Origin: Bacteroidota bacterium
GTDB taxonomy: Bacteria; Bacteroidota; Bacteroidia; B-17B0; B-17BO
Length of the DNA stretch: 11,478 bases
Direction: 5' to 3'
Assembly: GCA_947462425.1 (NCBI GenBank)
Contig: CANHPI010000057.1
Span: forward strand, 1 to 11,478
Under the pieces are notes generated by a model that saw only the letters and a program-made list of their open reading frames with translations, was not told the origin of the DNA and did no database searches. Every line of letters starts with the position of its first letter. The first letter of the stretch is position 1. The position numbers were made by a program, and so were the translations under genes. This document shows positions 5,855 to 11,478 of this stretch, piece after piece.

Positions 5855-6985
5855 ATGAAGTACTACATTTTAGCAGGAGAACCATCCGGAGATTTACATG
5901 CATCCAACATGATGAAGGAATTACTATTATTGGATAGTAGTATTGAATTTAGATTTTGGGGTGGAGATTTAATGGAAGATGTTGCTAAGCAAAAACCGCG
6001 TAAACATATTAAAGATTTAGCGTTTATGGGTTTTGTTGAAGTGCTAAAAAATATCAGAACCATTTTTAAAAATATCGCTTTTTGTAAACGAGATATTTTA
6101 GAATTTAAACCTGAAATATTAATTTTAGTAGACTATCCAGGTTTTAATTTACGAATAGCGGATTGGGCAAAGCAGCAAGGCATTAGGGTATTTTATTATA
6201 TTTCTCCAACCATTTGGGCATGGAAAGAAAATCGCGTAGAAATTATCAAACGGAGTGTAGAAAAAATGTTTGTGATTTTACCTTTTGAAGTAGCAGTTTA
6301 TAAAAAACATAATTACAATGCGGACTATGTGGGCCATCCATTATTAGATGCTATTGAGCAAGAAAAATCAAATCTTCCTAGCAGAGCCACATTTATAAGT
6401 AAAAATAATTTAGACGAGCGTCCCATTATAGCAGTATTGCCAGGTAGTAGAAAACAAGAAATTGATCGCATGTTTTCCATCATGTTAAATGTGGTGGATG
6501 ATTTTAAAGATTATCAATTTGTAATTGCAGGAACTACCAACTTACCTAAGGAAGCTTATCAAATGGCTTTGGATAAAAATTTAAAAGTAGTGTTTAATCA
6601 AACCTATGCCTTGATGTATAATGCGCATGCTGGCATTATCAAATCAGGAACATCTACATTAGAAAGTGCTTTATTTCGTTTACCACAAGTGGTTTGTTAC
6701 AAAGGCGGAGCTGTATCCTATTCAATTGCCAGAATGGTTGTAGGCAATAGAGTAAAATACATTTCGTTACCAAATTTAATTTTAGATAAACCCGTTGTAA
6801 AAGAATTAATACAAAGCGAATTAACCGCGAGTAATTTAAAAGCAGAGTTAACTAAAATAATAGATGGTAGTGCGAGAGAAGATATGTTAAAGGAATACGA
6901 TGGTTTGATTAAATTATTAGGTAACAGTGGTGCATCAAAAAAAGTGGCCGAATTAATTTATAATCACATTCATGCTAAAAATTAA
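5855..6985 (+). CDS. lpxB: Lipid-A-disaccharide synthase LpxB
   Basis: LpxB is the GT19 glycosyltransferase of the Raetz pathway. It joins UDP-2,3-diacylglucosamine and 2,3-diacylglucosamine-1-phosphate (lipid X) to form the beta-1',6-linked lipid A disaccharide, at the cytoplasmic face of the inner membrane. At 376 aa it matches the family length (about 380). Motifs run in the expected order: GEPSGDLHA (8-16), VDYPGFN (92-98, with the conserved Asp D93), SPTIWAW (117-123), VGHPLLD (159-165), LPGSRKQEI (195-203), KSGTSTLE (263-270) and KYISLPNLI (301-309). All appear intact, so a functional enzyme is expected. Its presence indicates a Gram-negative outer membrane. It is the third gene of the surE operon, and its last 14 nt overlap the next gene's start. 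Confidence 0.98.
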   Translation: MKYYILAGEPSGDLHASNMMKELLLLDSSIEFRFWGGDLMEDVAKQKPRKHIKDLAFMGFVEVLKNIRTIFKNIAFCKRDILEFKPEILILVDYPGFNLRIADWAKQQGIRVFYYISPTIWAWKENRVEIIKRSVEKMFVILPFEVAVYKKHNYNADYVGHPLLDAIEQEKSNLPSRATFISKNNLDERPIIAVLPGSRKQEIDRMFSIMLNVVDDFKDYQFVIAGTTNLPKEAYQMALDKNLKVVFNQTYALMYNAHAGIIKSGTSTLESALFRLPQVVCYKGGAVSYSIARMVVGNRVKYISLPNLILDKPVVKELIQSELTASNLKAELTKIIDGSAREDMLKEYDGLIKLLGNSGASKKVAELIYNHIHAKN

Positions 6986-8210
6986 AATCATACTCATTAG
7001 TTTTTTTATTTTAATTGTGACTTGGCAGTTAACGGATGTTTTTGCAAAAGAAAATAAACTATCTGCCAAAAAAAATACTGGTGAATTTTACAGAAGATAT
7101 ACATCAAATGAAATAGTTAACATTAAAATTTTCTCTCAACTAAAAGTACAATCACTGACATTTAACGCAGATATAGGAAATTATAGTGTGTGGGCAAACG
7201 GAGTAGAAATTGTAAATTCAACAAATTTTCCATTAATTAAATTTAGCTATAGCAATGATTCGGTTGAAGTGAAAACTTTTGAGAGCATTATTGGAAAATA
7301 TAAACGCATCAAAATTTCCAGTCCTGATCTTATAAAATCATTTCGGTTAAAATTAATTTCACCCGACAGAAAGCCTAGATTTTATGAAGAAAACTTATTT
7401 ATAACTGCGGAGTTTGGAGATTTAAAATGTATTAACGAAATTTCATTAGATAATTATATTGCAGGAGTTGTTCAAGCAGAATCAGGTAGGCGATCTTTTC
7501 AAGAATTTTATAAAGTACAAGCTATCTTAGCAAGAACCTTTGCTTTATCTCATTTACAAAAACACATTGCTGAAGAATTTAATTTATGCGATTACACACA
7601 TTGCCAGGCTTATTTTGGGAAAACCACAGAACTTGATATAATGAAAGCGGTTACTGATACAAAAGGCAAAGTAGTTGTGGATGATAATTTAAATTTAATT
7701 GATGCTGCTTTTCACAGTAATAGTGGCGGACAAACAGCCAACTCTGAGGATGTTTGGGGTAGTAAATTATCTTATCTCCGCAGTGTAAATGATTCGTTTA
7801 GTACAAAAATGCCTAATGCAAAATGGGAACGTAAAATGGCCAAAGAAGATTGGCTCTCTTATTTAGAGTTAAAACACAATTATCCTATTCAAGATTCAAA
7901 CGCCAGATGGCTAGCTCTTACCTTTAAACAGGATAGCCGAAATCCTTATTTAGAAGCTAACAATATTAGGGTTCCCTTAAAAAATGTTAGAACAGATTTA
8001 CAATTAAAATCTACTTTTTTTAGTATTTTTTCTCAAGGGGATAGTGTTATTTTTAAAGGTAGAGGTTTTGGTCACGGTGTAGGAATGTGCCAAGAAGGAG
8101 CCATGAAAATGGCAAAATTAGGTTATACGTGTCCCGAGGTGATTAATTTTTACTATCAAAAAACTCAACTGATAGATTTACACAAGTTAAGTTTCTTTAA
8201 AGATGAGTAA
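6972..8210 (+). CDS. SpoIID/LytB-domain protein, probable glycan-strand hydrolase
   Basis: In endospore formers SpoIID is a lytic transglycosylase that cleaves peptidoglycan glycan strands stripped of stem peptides. Here it occurs in a Gram-negative, non-sporulating setting. Residues 1-25 are a signal peptide or anchor (ILISFFILIVTW core, 7-18), so it should act in the periplasm. The N-terminal part (about 40-130) is beta-rich and poorly conserved. The SpoIID domain covers about 140-400: LDNYIAGVVQAES (159-171) with the catalytic Glu at E170, KVQAILARTFAL (181-192), a Cys/His cluster CDYTHCQ (206-212) matching the zinc site of the family, HSNSGGQTANSEDVWG (248-263), and GRGFGHGVGMCQEGA (363-377). 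All signatures are intact. It overlaps lpxB by 14 nt, which suggests translational coupling of outer-membrane lipid and wall-remodelling genes. SpoIIE, SpoIIM or SpoIIP partners are not seen here. Confidence 0.93.
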   Translation: MLKIKIILISFFILIVTWQLTDVFAKENKLSAKKNTGEFYRRYTSNEIVNIKIFSQLKVQSLTFNADIGNYSVWANGVEIVNSTNFPLIKFSYSNDSVEVKTFESIIGKYKRIKISSPDLIKSFRLKLISPDRKPRFYEENLFITAEFGDLKCINEISLDNYIAGVVQAESGRRSFQEFYKVQAILARTFALSHLQKHIAEEFNLCDYTHCQAYFGKTTELDIMKAVTDTKGKVVVDDNLNLIDAAFHSNSGGQTANSEDVWGSKLSYLRSVNDSFSTKMPNAKWERKMAKEDWLSYLELKHNYPIQDSNARWLALTFKQDSRNPYLEANNIRVPLKNVRTDLQLKSTFFSIFSQGDSVIFKGRGFGHGVGMCQEGAMKMAKLGYTCPEVINFYYQKTQLIDLHKLSFFKDE

Positions 8211-8214
8211 CGTT

Positions 8215-8238
8215 TAGATAATTGCGTATATCTATTTT
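8215..8238 (+). terminator. Weak hairpin after the SpoIID-domain gene
   Basis: A 6-bp stem, TAGATA (8215-8220) with TATCTA (8229-8234), has an 8-nt loop and is followed by TTTT. It lies 4 bp after the plus-strand stop and just before the 3' end of the converging minus-strand gene, which is where a terminator is needed. The stem has one G-C pair, so the call is tentative. Confidence 0.25.
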
Positions 8239-8593
8239 ACAAATTTTCTAATTCAGCTTTACTTTTTTTAGTTAAACTATCAACTACTAAATTATAACTT
8301 TCATCAATCCATTCCTGAATTTTTTTTTGACTAACTGATCCATCACAAACAATAGTATTCCAATGCTTTTTACTCATATGATATCCAGGCAAAACACAAT
8401 TATAATTTTCTCGTAATTCAATTGCTTTTTCAGGGTCGCATTTAGCATTAAATTGTACAGGCTCTGATTCGATACCACTTAATAAAAACATTTTACCCAT
8501 AACTTTAAAAACCAAAGTATCATTACCAAAGGGCAAACATTCCTCGACTCCTTTTTTTGCTAAGCAGTAATTCCTAAGTTCATCCAACTGCAT
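8237..8593 (-). CDS. MmcQ/YjbR-family protein (118 aa)
   Basis: A small cytoplasmic protein with the MmcQ/YjbR (CyaY-like) alpha-beta fold. Family members have been described as DNA-binding, but the physiological role is unsettled. The family pattern is clear: an N-terminal helix with the L-R-x-Y-C-L-A-K-K-G type sequence (6-15), the strand pair PFGNDTLVFKVMGKMFLL (21-38), a strand plus helix (48-62), LPGYHMSKKHWNTI (68-81) with the hallmark K76-H77-W78, and a C-terminal helix (87-108). The length is standard for the family. It is the last gene of a minus-strand group, beginning 35 bp after gldH ends, with no obvious promoter box in that gap, so it is probably read from the ricT-gldH transcript. 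It converges on the surE-lpxB operon with only 26 bp between stops. Confidence 0.93.
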   Translation of the reverse strand: MQLDELRNYCLAKKGVEECLPFGNDTLVFKVMGKMFLLSGIESEPVQFNAKCDPEKAIELRENYNCVLPGYHMSKKHWNTIVCDGSVSQKKIQEWIDESYNLVVDSLTKKSKAELENL

Positions 8594-8628
8594 ATTTAAT
8601 ATTTAATTTACTATTGATGCAATATCTA

Positions 8629-9114
8629 CTACTTAACTTTTTCAATAGTTAACCCAAAATCCATAATTAATGGCAATGGGTTAAGGCGCATACCTTGCGC
8701 AAATGTAAAAGTATATTTACCTGTTTGTGGAAATCGTAAATTTTGTTTTAATGGTATCTTATTGTCCCAAATATCGCCGGCACCATCTCCTTGCCACTCT
8801 CCTTTTTTGTTTGCTAAAATACACTCTAAAGTATCCACGCTAACCTTACCACTTGGATTTGTTGTTGTTAAAAACACAAATAAATTACTGAAAGGGTAAG
8901 AATCAGCATGCCGTACATTTAAAAAAACATTGTAGTAAGGATTATTGTCAGTTACATCTACAATAAAGGTTAATTTGTTTTTTTCATCCCATCCTTCTTC
9001 TGGTAGTTTAGTAATTTGACTAGTTAATACATTGCTATTGCAAGAAACAAATGCGCTGCTCAATAACACTAAACTTAAGAATACAAAAAAATTACGCTGA
9101 AGGTGAATCATCAT
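8629..9114 (-). CDS. gldH: Gliding motility lipoprotein GldH
   Basis: GldH is a lipoprotein required for gliding in Flavobacterium johnsoniae, where it works with GldJ and the rest of the Gld machinery linked to type IX secretion. It also occurs in non-gliding Bacteroidota. The signal peptide (1-24) ends in the lipobox F22-V23-S24-C25. The family core is well matched: LPEEGWDEKNKLTF (37-50), YYNVFLNVRHADSYPFSNLFVF (60-81), DTLECILANKKGEWQGDGAGDI (94-115), FPQTGKYTFTFAQGMR (128-143) and MDFGLTIEK (151-159). The length, 161 aa, is typical. Two ATGs (9114 and 9111) are possible starts. Either lies inside the 3' end of ricT, with an overlap of up to 23 nt, so translation is probably coupled. The ricT-gldH order is a familiar Bacteroidota arrangement. 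Presence of gldH alone does not show that the organism glides. Confidence 0.95.
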   Translation of the reverse strand: MMIHLQRNFFVFLSLVLLSSAFVSCNSNVLTSQITKLPEEGWDEKNKLTFIVDVTDNNPYYNVFLNVRHADSYPFSNLFVFLTTTNPSGKVSVDTLECILANKKGEWQGDGAGDIWDNKIPLKQNLRFPQTGKYTFTFAQGMRLNPLPLIMDFGLTIEKVK

Positions 9115-10591
9115 TTTTAGGTTTTGGTTTATGGTTATGAACTGGTTTTTTATGTTGAGGTTTTTCCTTATTTATTGGAGCATTGTTATCCGATGCATTT
9201 TGGTGTTTCGGCGGACCTTGGTTTGGATGCTTTGCTTTATTTTGATTTGGAGTATGCTGTTTATTTGGATTCGGTTTATTTTGATTTGGATTTGCTGGCC
9301 TGCTTTGATTAGGATTAATTGCTTTTTGTTGGTTAGGATTTATTGGTCTGTTTTGATTTGGGTTTTTTTGTTGAGGAACTTTTGTTGTTGCATCTCCTGA
9401 AACAGAAGCCGTGAAACCTGAAGTCTTATGAGTATTTTGTGGTTTACGATTATTTTTTGATTTGTTATTGTGTTTTTTTCGATCATCAAATCGTGTTAAC
9501 GAATCCTGTCCAACTACATTCTCATAATCAGGTAGTTTTGCTAATTCTATTTCTTTAAATTGTTTTGGTTCTAATAAATCTGCTGGTTTTATATTATCGG
9601 CATTTAGTTTAAAAATCTCTTTGGTTCGTGCAATCGTTAATGGCACAAATACATCCGGTTCGCTTGTATAACTCCACCAAATAATACGTTTAAAAATATC
9701 TGTTTTTTGATGAAAAGCAAAACCTTTTTCAGTTGCTAAACGTCTGTTATCAATTTCCGGAAATTCTTTTAATGCATCTAAGTAACTATCTAATTCATAG
9801 TTTAAACAACATTTTAATTTACCGCATTGTCCCGCTAATTTTAAAGGGTTTAAAGATAATTGTTGGTAACGAGCTGCAGACGTTGAAACTGTTCTAAAAT
9901 CATTTAACCACGTTGAACAACATAATTCTCTTCCGCATGAACCAATAGCTCCAAGTCTTGCCGCTTCTTGTCTTGCACCAATTTGGCGCATTTCAATTCG
10001 CACTTTAAATGTATCGGCCATTACCTTAATCAGTTCTCTAAAATCAACCCTACCATCAGCTGTGTAATAAAATACCGCTTTGCTTTTATCTCCTTGATAT
10101 TCAACATCGCTAATTTTCATTTGCAAGCCCAATTTTAAAGCTAGCGTTCTTGATTTAAACATCGATTCAACTTCTAATGCTTGCGCTTCTTTCCATTTAT
10201 CAATATCTTGTTGTTTGGCTTTACGGTATACTTTTTTTATTTCTTCGCTGGCATAATTAATATTCTTCTTTTTTAATTGAAGTCTTACTAACTCACCCGT
10301 AATAGAAACCACGCCAATATCATGGCCAGGAGATGCTTCTGTTGCAACAATGTCACCAACATTTAAGGTTAAATTATTGACGTTTCTGTAAAATTCCTTT
10401 CTAGAGTTTTTAAATCTGATTTCAACCACATCGCATTGCGCTTGCCCATCGGGTAAACTCATATTTCCCAACCAATCAAACACATTTAATTTATTACAAC
10501 CTCCACCGGTTCCACACGAACCGTTATTATTACAACCAGCGGGGATTCCGCCATTTTTATCATCTCCAGTAGAGCATGTGCCACAAGCCAT
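9092..10591 (-). CDS. ricT: RicT (YaaT)/PSP1-domain protein with low-complexity tail
   Basis: In Bacillus, RicT forms the Ric (RicA-RicF-RicT) complex, which carries Fe-S clusters and helps RNase Y mature mRNAs. In Bacteroidota the partners are not established. The PSP1 core spans about 50-300, with the helical RKAKQQDIDKWKEA segment (123-136), RVDFRELIK (181-189) and the Cys signatures GSCGRELCC (217-225; C219, C224, C225) and GQCGKLKCCLNYE (254-266; C256, C261, C262). The N-terminus adds another cluster: C3, C6, C20, C26 and C32 (C53 opens the core), within a Gly/Asn-rich stretch. The tail (about 369-499) is Asn/Pro/Lys/Gln-rich, basic, probably disordered and contains an NPNQ repeat. At 499 aa it is long compared with Bacillus RicT (about 275). 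It is the first gene of the ricT-gldH-MmcQ group, and its stop lies within the gldH start. Confidence 0.94.
   Translation of the reverse strand: MACGTCSTGDDKNGGIPAGCNNNGSCGTGGGCNKLNVFDWLGNMSLPDGQAQCDVVEIRFKNSRKEFYRNVNNLTLNVGDIVATEASPGHDIGVVSITGELVRLQLKKKNINYASEEIKKVYRKAKQQDIDKWKEAQALEVESMFKSRTLALKLGLQMKISDVEYQGDKSKAVFYYTADGRVDFRELIKVMADTFKVRIEMRQIGARQEAARLGAIGSCGRELCCSTWLNDFRTVSTSAARYQQLSLNPLKLAGQCGKLKCCLNYELDSYLDALKEFPEIDNRRLATEKGFAFHQKTDIFKRIIWWSYTSEPDVFVPLTIARTKEIFKLNADNIKPADLLEPKQFKEIELAKLPDYENVVGQDSLTRFDDRKKHNNKSKNNRKPQNTHKTSGFTASVSGDATTKVPQQKNPNQNRPINPNQQKAINPNQSRPANPNQNKPNPNKQHTPNQNKAKHPNQGPPKHQNASDNNAPINKEKPQHKKPVHNHKPKPKNDDSPSA
9218..9364 (-). repeat. In-frame NPNQ-type repeat in the ricT tail
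   Basis: The region encodes RicT residues 410-458. NPNQ begins at residues 410, 418, 426 and 434, an exact 8-residue (24-bp) period. It then decays to NPNK (441), TPNQ (447) and HPNQ (455). The units are degenerate at DNA level, so it is an aged or selected repeat, not a recent expansion. It also creates long spurious plus-strand frames at 9124-9400. Confidence 0.85.
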
Positions 10592-10783
10592 ATTATATAT
10601 ATTTAGTCAAATTCACTTCCCTAGATTACATAGTAGGTATAAATGAATTAGAGAACATTATTATTTATTTAAAAAAAGAGCTGCATAAATATACTTAAAT
10701 ATTTTTAAACATATTTTAGCTCTTTAAACTTTTATAAACGACTCCTGTTTTATATTTATCTTTACACAATCTAAAAAAATAGT
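10592..10783. promoter_or_regulatory. Divergent ricT / dehydrogenase regulatory gap
   Basis: 192 bp, AT-rich, no gene. It must hold both promoters. On the minus strand TGAATTTG (10615-10608) matches seven of eight positions against TAnnTTTG, 17 bp before the ricT start. On the plus strand TATCTTTA (10757-10764) also matches seven of eight, 19 bp before the dehydrogenase start. Neither has a clear -33 partner. A long imperfect hairpin fills 10675-10725. Confidence 0.4.
10675..10725. repeat. Nested inverted repeat between divergent genes
   Basis: Three nested arm pairs are co-linear: AAAGAGCT (10675-10682) with AGCTCTTT (10718-10725), AAATAT (10687-10692) with ATATTT (10711-10716), and TTAAA (10695-10699) with TTTAA (10704-10708). 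Together they form one long interrupted hairpin with a 4-nt apical loop. Only the outer arm has G-C pairs. The place, between two gene starts, is not where a terminator is expected; an operator or a leader hairpin of the dehydrogenase mRNA is possible. Confidence 0.5.
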
Positions 10784-11478
10784 ATGATCGCATTAATTAC
10801 AGGAGCAACATCAGGCATTGGAAAATCAACTGCATTTGAATTTGCTAAACACGGTTATAATTTAATAATTACCGGACGAAGACAAGATAGATTAACTGAT
10901 TTAAAAAACAACTTAATAAATCAATTTTCAATTAAAGTCCTTGATTTGTGCTTTGATGTGAGAGATTCGAAACAAGTTGAATCTGTGTTAAGCAATTTAC
11001 CTCTTGAATTTAAAAACATTGATGTATTAGTTAATAATGCAGGATTAGCCGCTGGTTTAGCAAGCATTCAGGATGGCAAATTAAATCATTGGGAACAAAT
11101 GATTGATACTAATATTAAAGGATTGTTATATGTTTCAAAACAGATTGCAGCTATTATGATTCAAAACAAAAAAGGACATATTATAAATGTGGGGTCAATT
11201 GCAGGCAAAGAAGTTTATGCAAACGGAAATGTGTATTGCGCAACCAAACATGCTGTTGACGCGCTCAATAAAGGCATGCGCATTGATTTATTACCGCATG
11301 GCATCAAAGTATCCTCTGTAAATCCGGGAATGGTAGAAACCGAATTTAGTATTATACGTTTTGATGGGGATGAAGAACGTGCAAAAAAAGTGTATGAAAA
11401 CATTGTTCCTTTAAAACCTGAAGATATTGCCGAAACTATTTATTGGATGGCATCCCGACCTGCACATGTAAACATTAA
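10784..11478 (+). CDS. ydfG: YdfG-like short-chain dehydrogenase (3' end outside window)
   Basis: A cytoplasmic NAD(P)-dependent short-chain dehydrogenase/reductase, open from an ATG at 10784 to the window edge (231 codons plus two bases, no stop). The Rossmann motif TGATSGIG is at 6-13, and T30-G31-R32-R33 after the second strand suggests NADP(H) preference. NNAG is at 84-87, and the catalytic tetrad is N110, S138, Y151 and K155 (YCATK, 151-155). PGMVETEF follows and RPAHVNI is reached at the edge. The sequence is close along its length to E. coli YdfG (248 aa), which oxidises L-allo-threonine and L-serine and reduces malonic and 3-hydroxypropionic semialdehydes. Only about 15-25 residues should be missing. 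The exact substrate cannot be read from sequence, and other classical SDRs share these motifs. It is divergent from ricT, with no functional link evident. Confidence 0.93.
   Translation, partial: MIALITGATSGIGKSTAFEFAKHGYNLIITGRRQDRLTDLKNNLINQFSIKVLDLCFDVRDSKQVESVLSNLPLEFKNIDVLVNNAGLAAGLASIQDGKLNHWEQMIDTNIKGLLYVSKQIAAIMIQNKKGHIINVGSIAGKEVYANGNVYCATKHAVDALNKGMRIDLLPHGIKVSSVNPGMVETEFSIIRFDGDEERAKKVYENIVPLKPEDIAETIYWMASRPAHVNI

Noticed and set aside
5863..6063. Minus-strand open frame inside lpxB
   Set aside because: It is antisense to conserved lpxB motifs and looks like a shadow frame.
9124..9400. Two overlapping plus-strand frames rich in hydrophobic residues
   Set aside because: They come from the reverse complement of the Asn/Pro/Gln-rich ricT tail; the low-complexity repeat removes stops in the opposite frames.
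11215..11403. Minus-strand open frame inside the dehydrogenase gene
   Set aside because: It is antisense to the conserved SDR catalytic region and has no independent support.
1..11478. Mobile element, CRISPR array, toxin-antitoxin, defence or biosynthetic island
   Set aside because: No transposase, integrase, spacer-repeat array, tRNA-flanked junction or defence-type domain was seen, and the recognised genes are core Bacteroidota functions with even composition.

Overview
The window is AT-rich, gene-dense chromosomal DNA that reads as a member of the Bacteroidota, probably of flavobacterial or a related lineage. The strongest taxonomic marker is gldH, a gliding-motility lipoprotein gene, directly downstream of a ricT/PSP1 gene. 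Supporting signs are several lipoproteins with short lipoboxes, a single-RRM RNA-binding protein, an S41 protease of Bacteroidota size, and -7 promoter boxes of the TAnnTTTG type. No rRNA, tRNA, insertion sequence, CRISPR array, integrase or defence gene was seen. The content is ordinary core genome, not an island.

Layout. Bases 26-3108 are three minus-strand genes for exported proteins: the S41 protease CtpA, a lipoprotein of unknown function, and a small secreted protein. A perfect 18-bp palindrome lies between the last two. A plus-strand Rieske-like lipoprotein gene (3164-3613) diverges from ctpA across 55 bp that holds back-to-back promoter boxes. It converges on an RRM gene (3682-3936, minus) at a strong bidirectional terminator. 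ridA (4170-4550, minus) follows and diverges from a compact plus-strand operon, surE - small membrane protein - lpxB - SpoIID-domain protein (4769-8210). The junctions in that operon are 2 nt, 16 nt and a 14-nt overlap. A second minus-strand group, ricT - gldH - MmcQ/YjbR-family gene (10591 down to 8237), converges on it. A YdfG-like short-chain dehydrogenase gene (10784 onward, plus) diverges from ricT and runs off the right edge.

How the genes relate. Many act at the cell envelope: CtpA (periplasmic proteolysis), LpxB (lipid A disaccharide), the SpoIID-domain protein (probable peptidoglycan glycan cleavage), GldH (gliding and associated secretion machinery) and several lipoproteins. SurE, RidA, RRM, RicT, MmcQ/YjbR and the dehydrogenase are cytoplasmic housekeeping or stress-related functions. 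No stretch longer than about 235 bp lacks a gene.

The points most worth a second look are the Rieske-fold lipoprotein that has lost all its Fe-S ligands, the cysteine-rich head and 8-residue-periodic tail of RicT, the 18-bp palindrome, a possible small plus-strand transcript near 4052-4150, and the AT-rich hairpin between ricT and the dehydrogenase. I found no convincing new multi-gene system.
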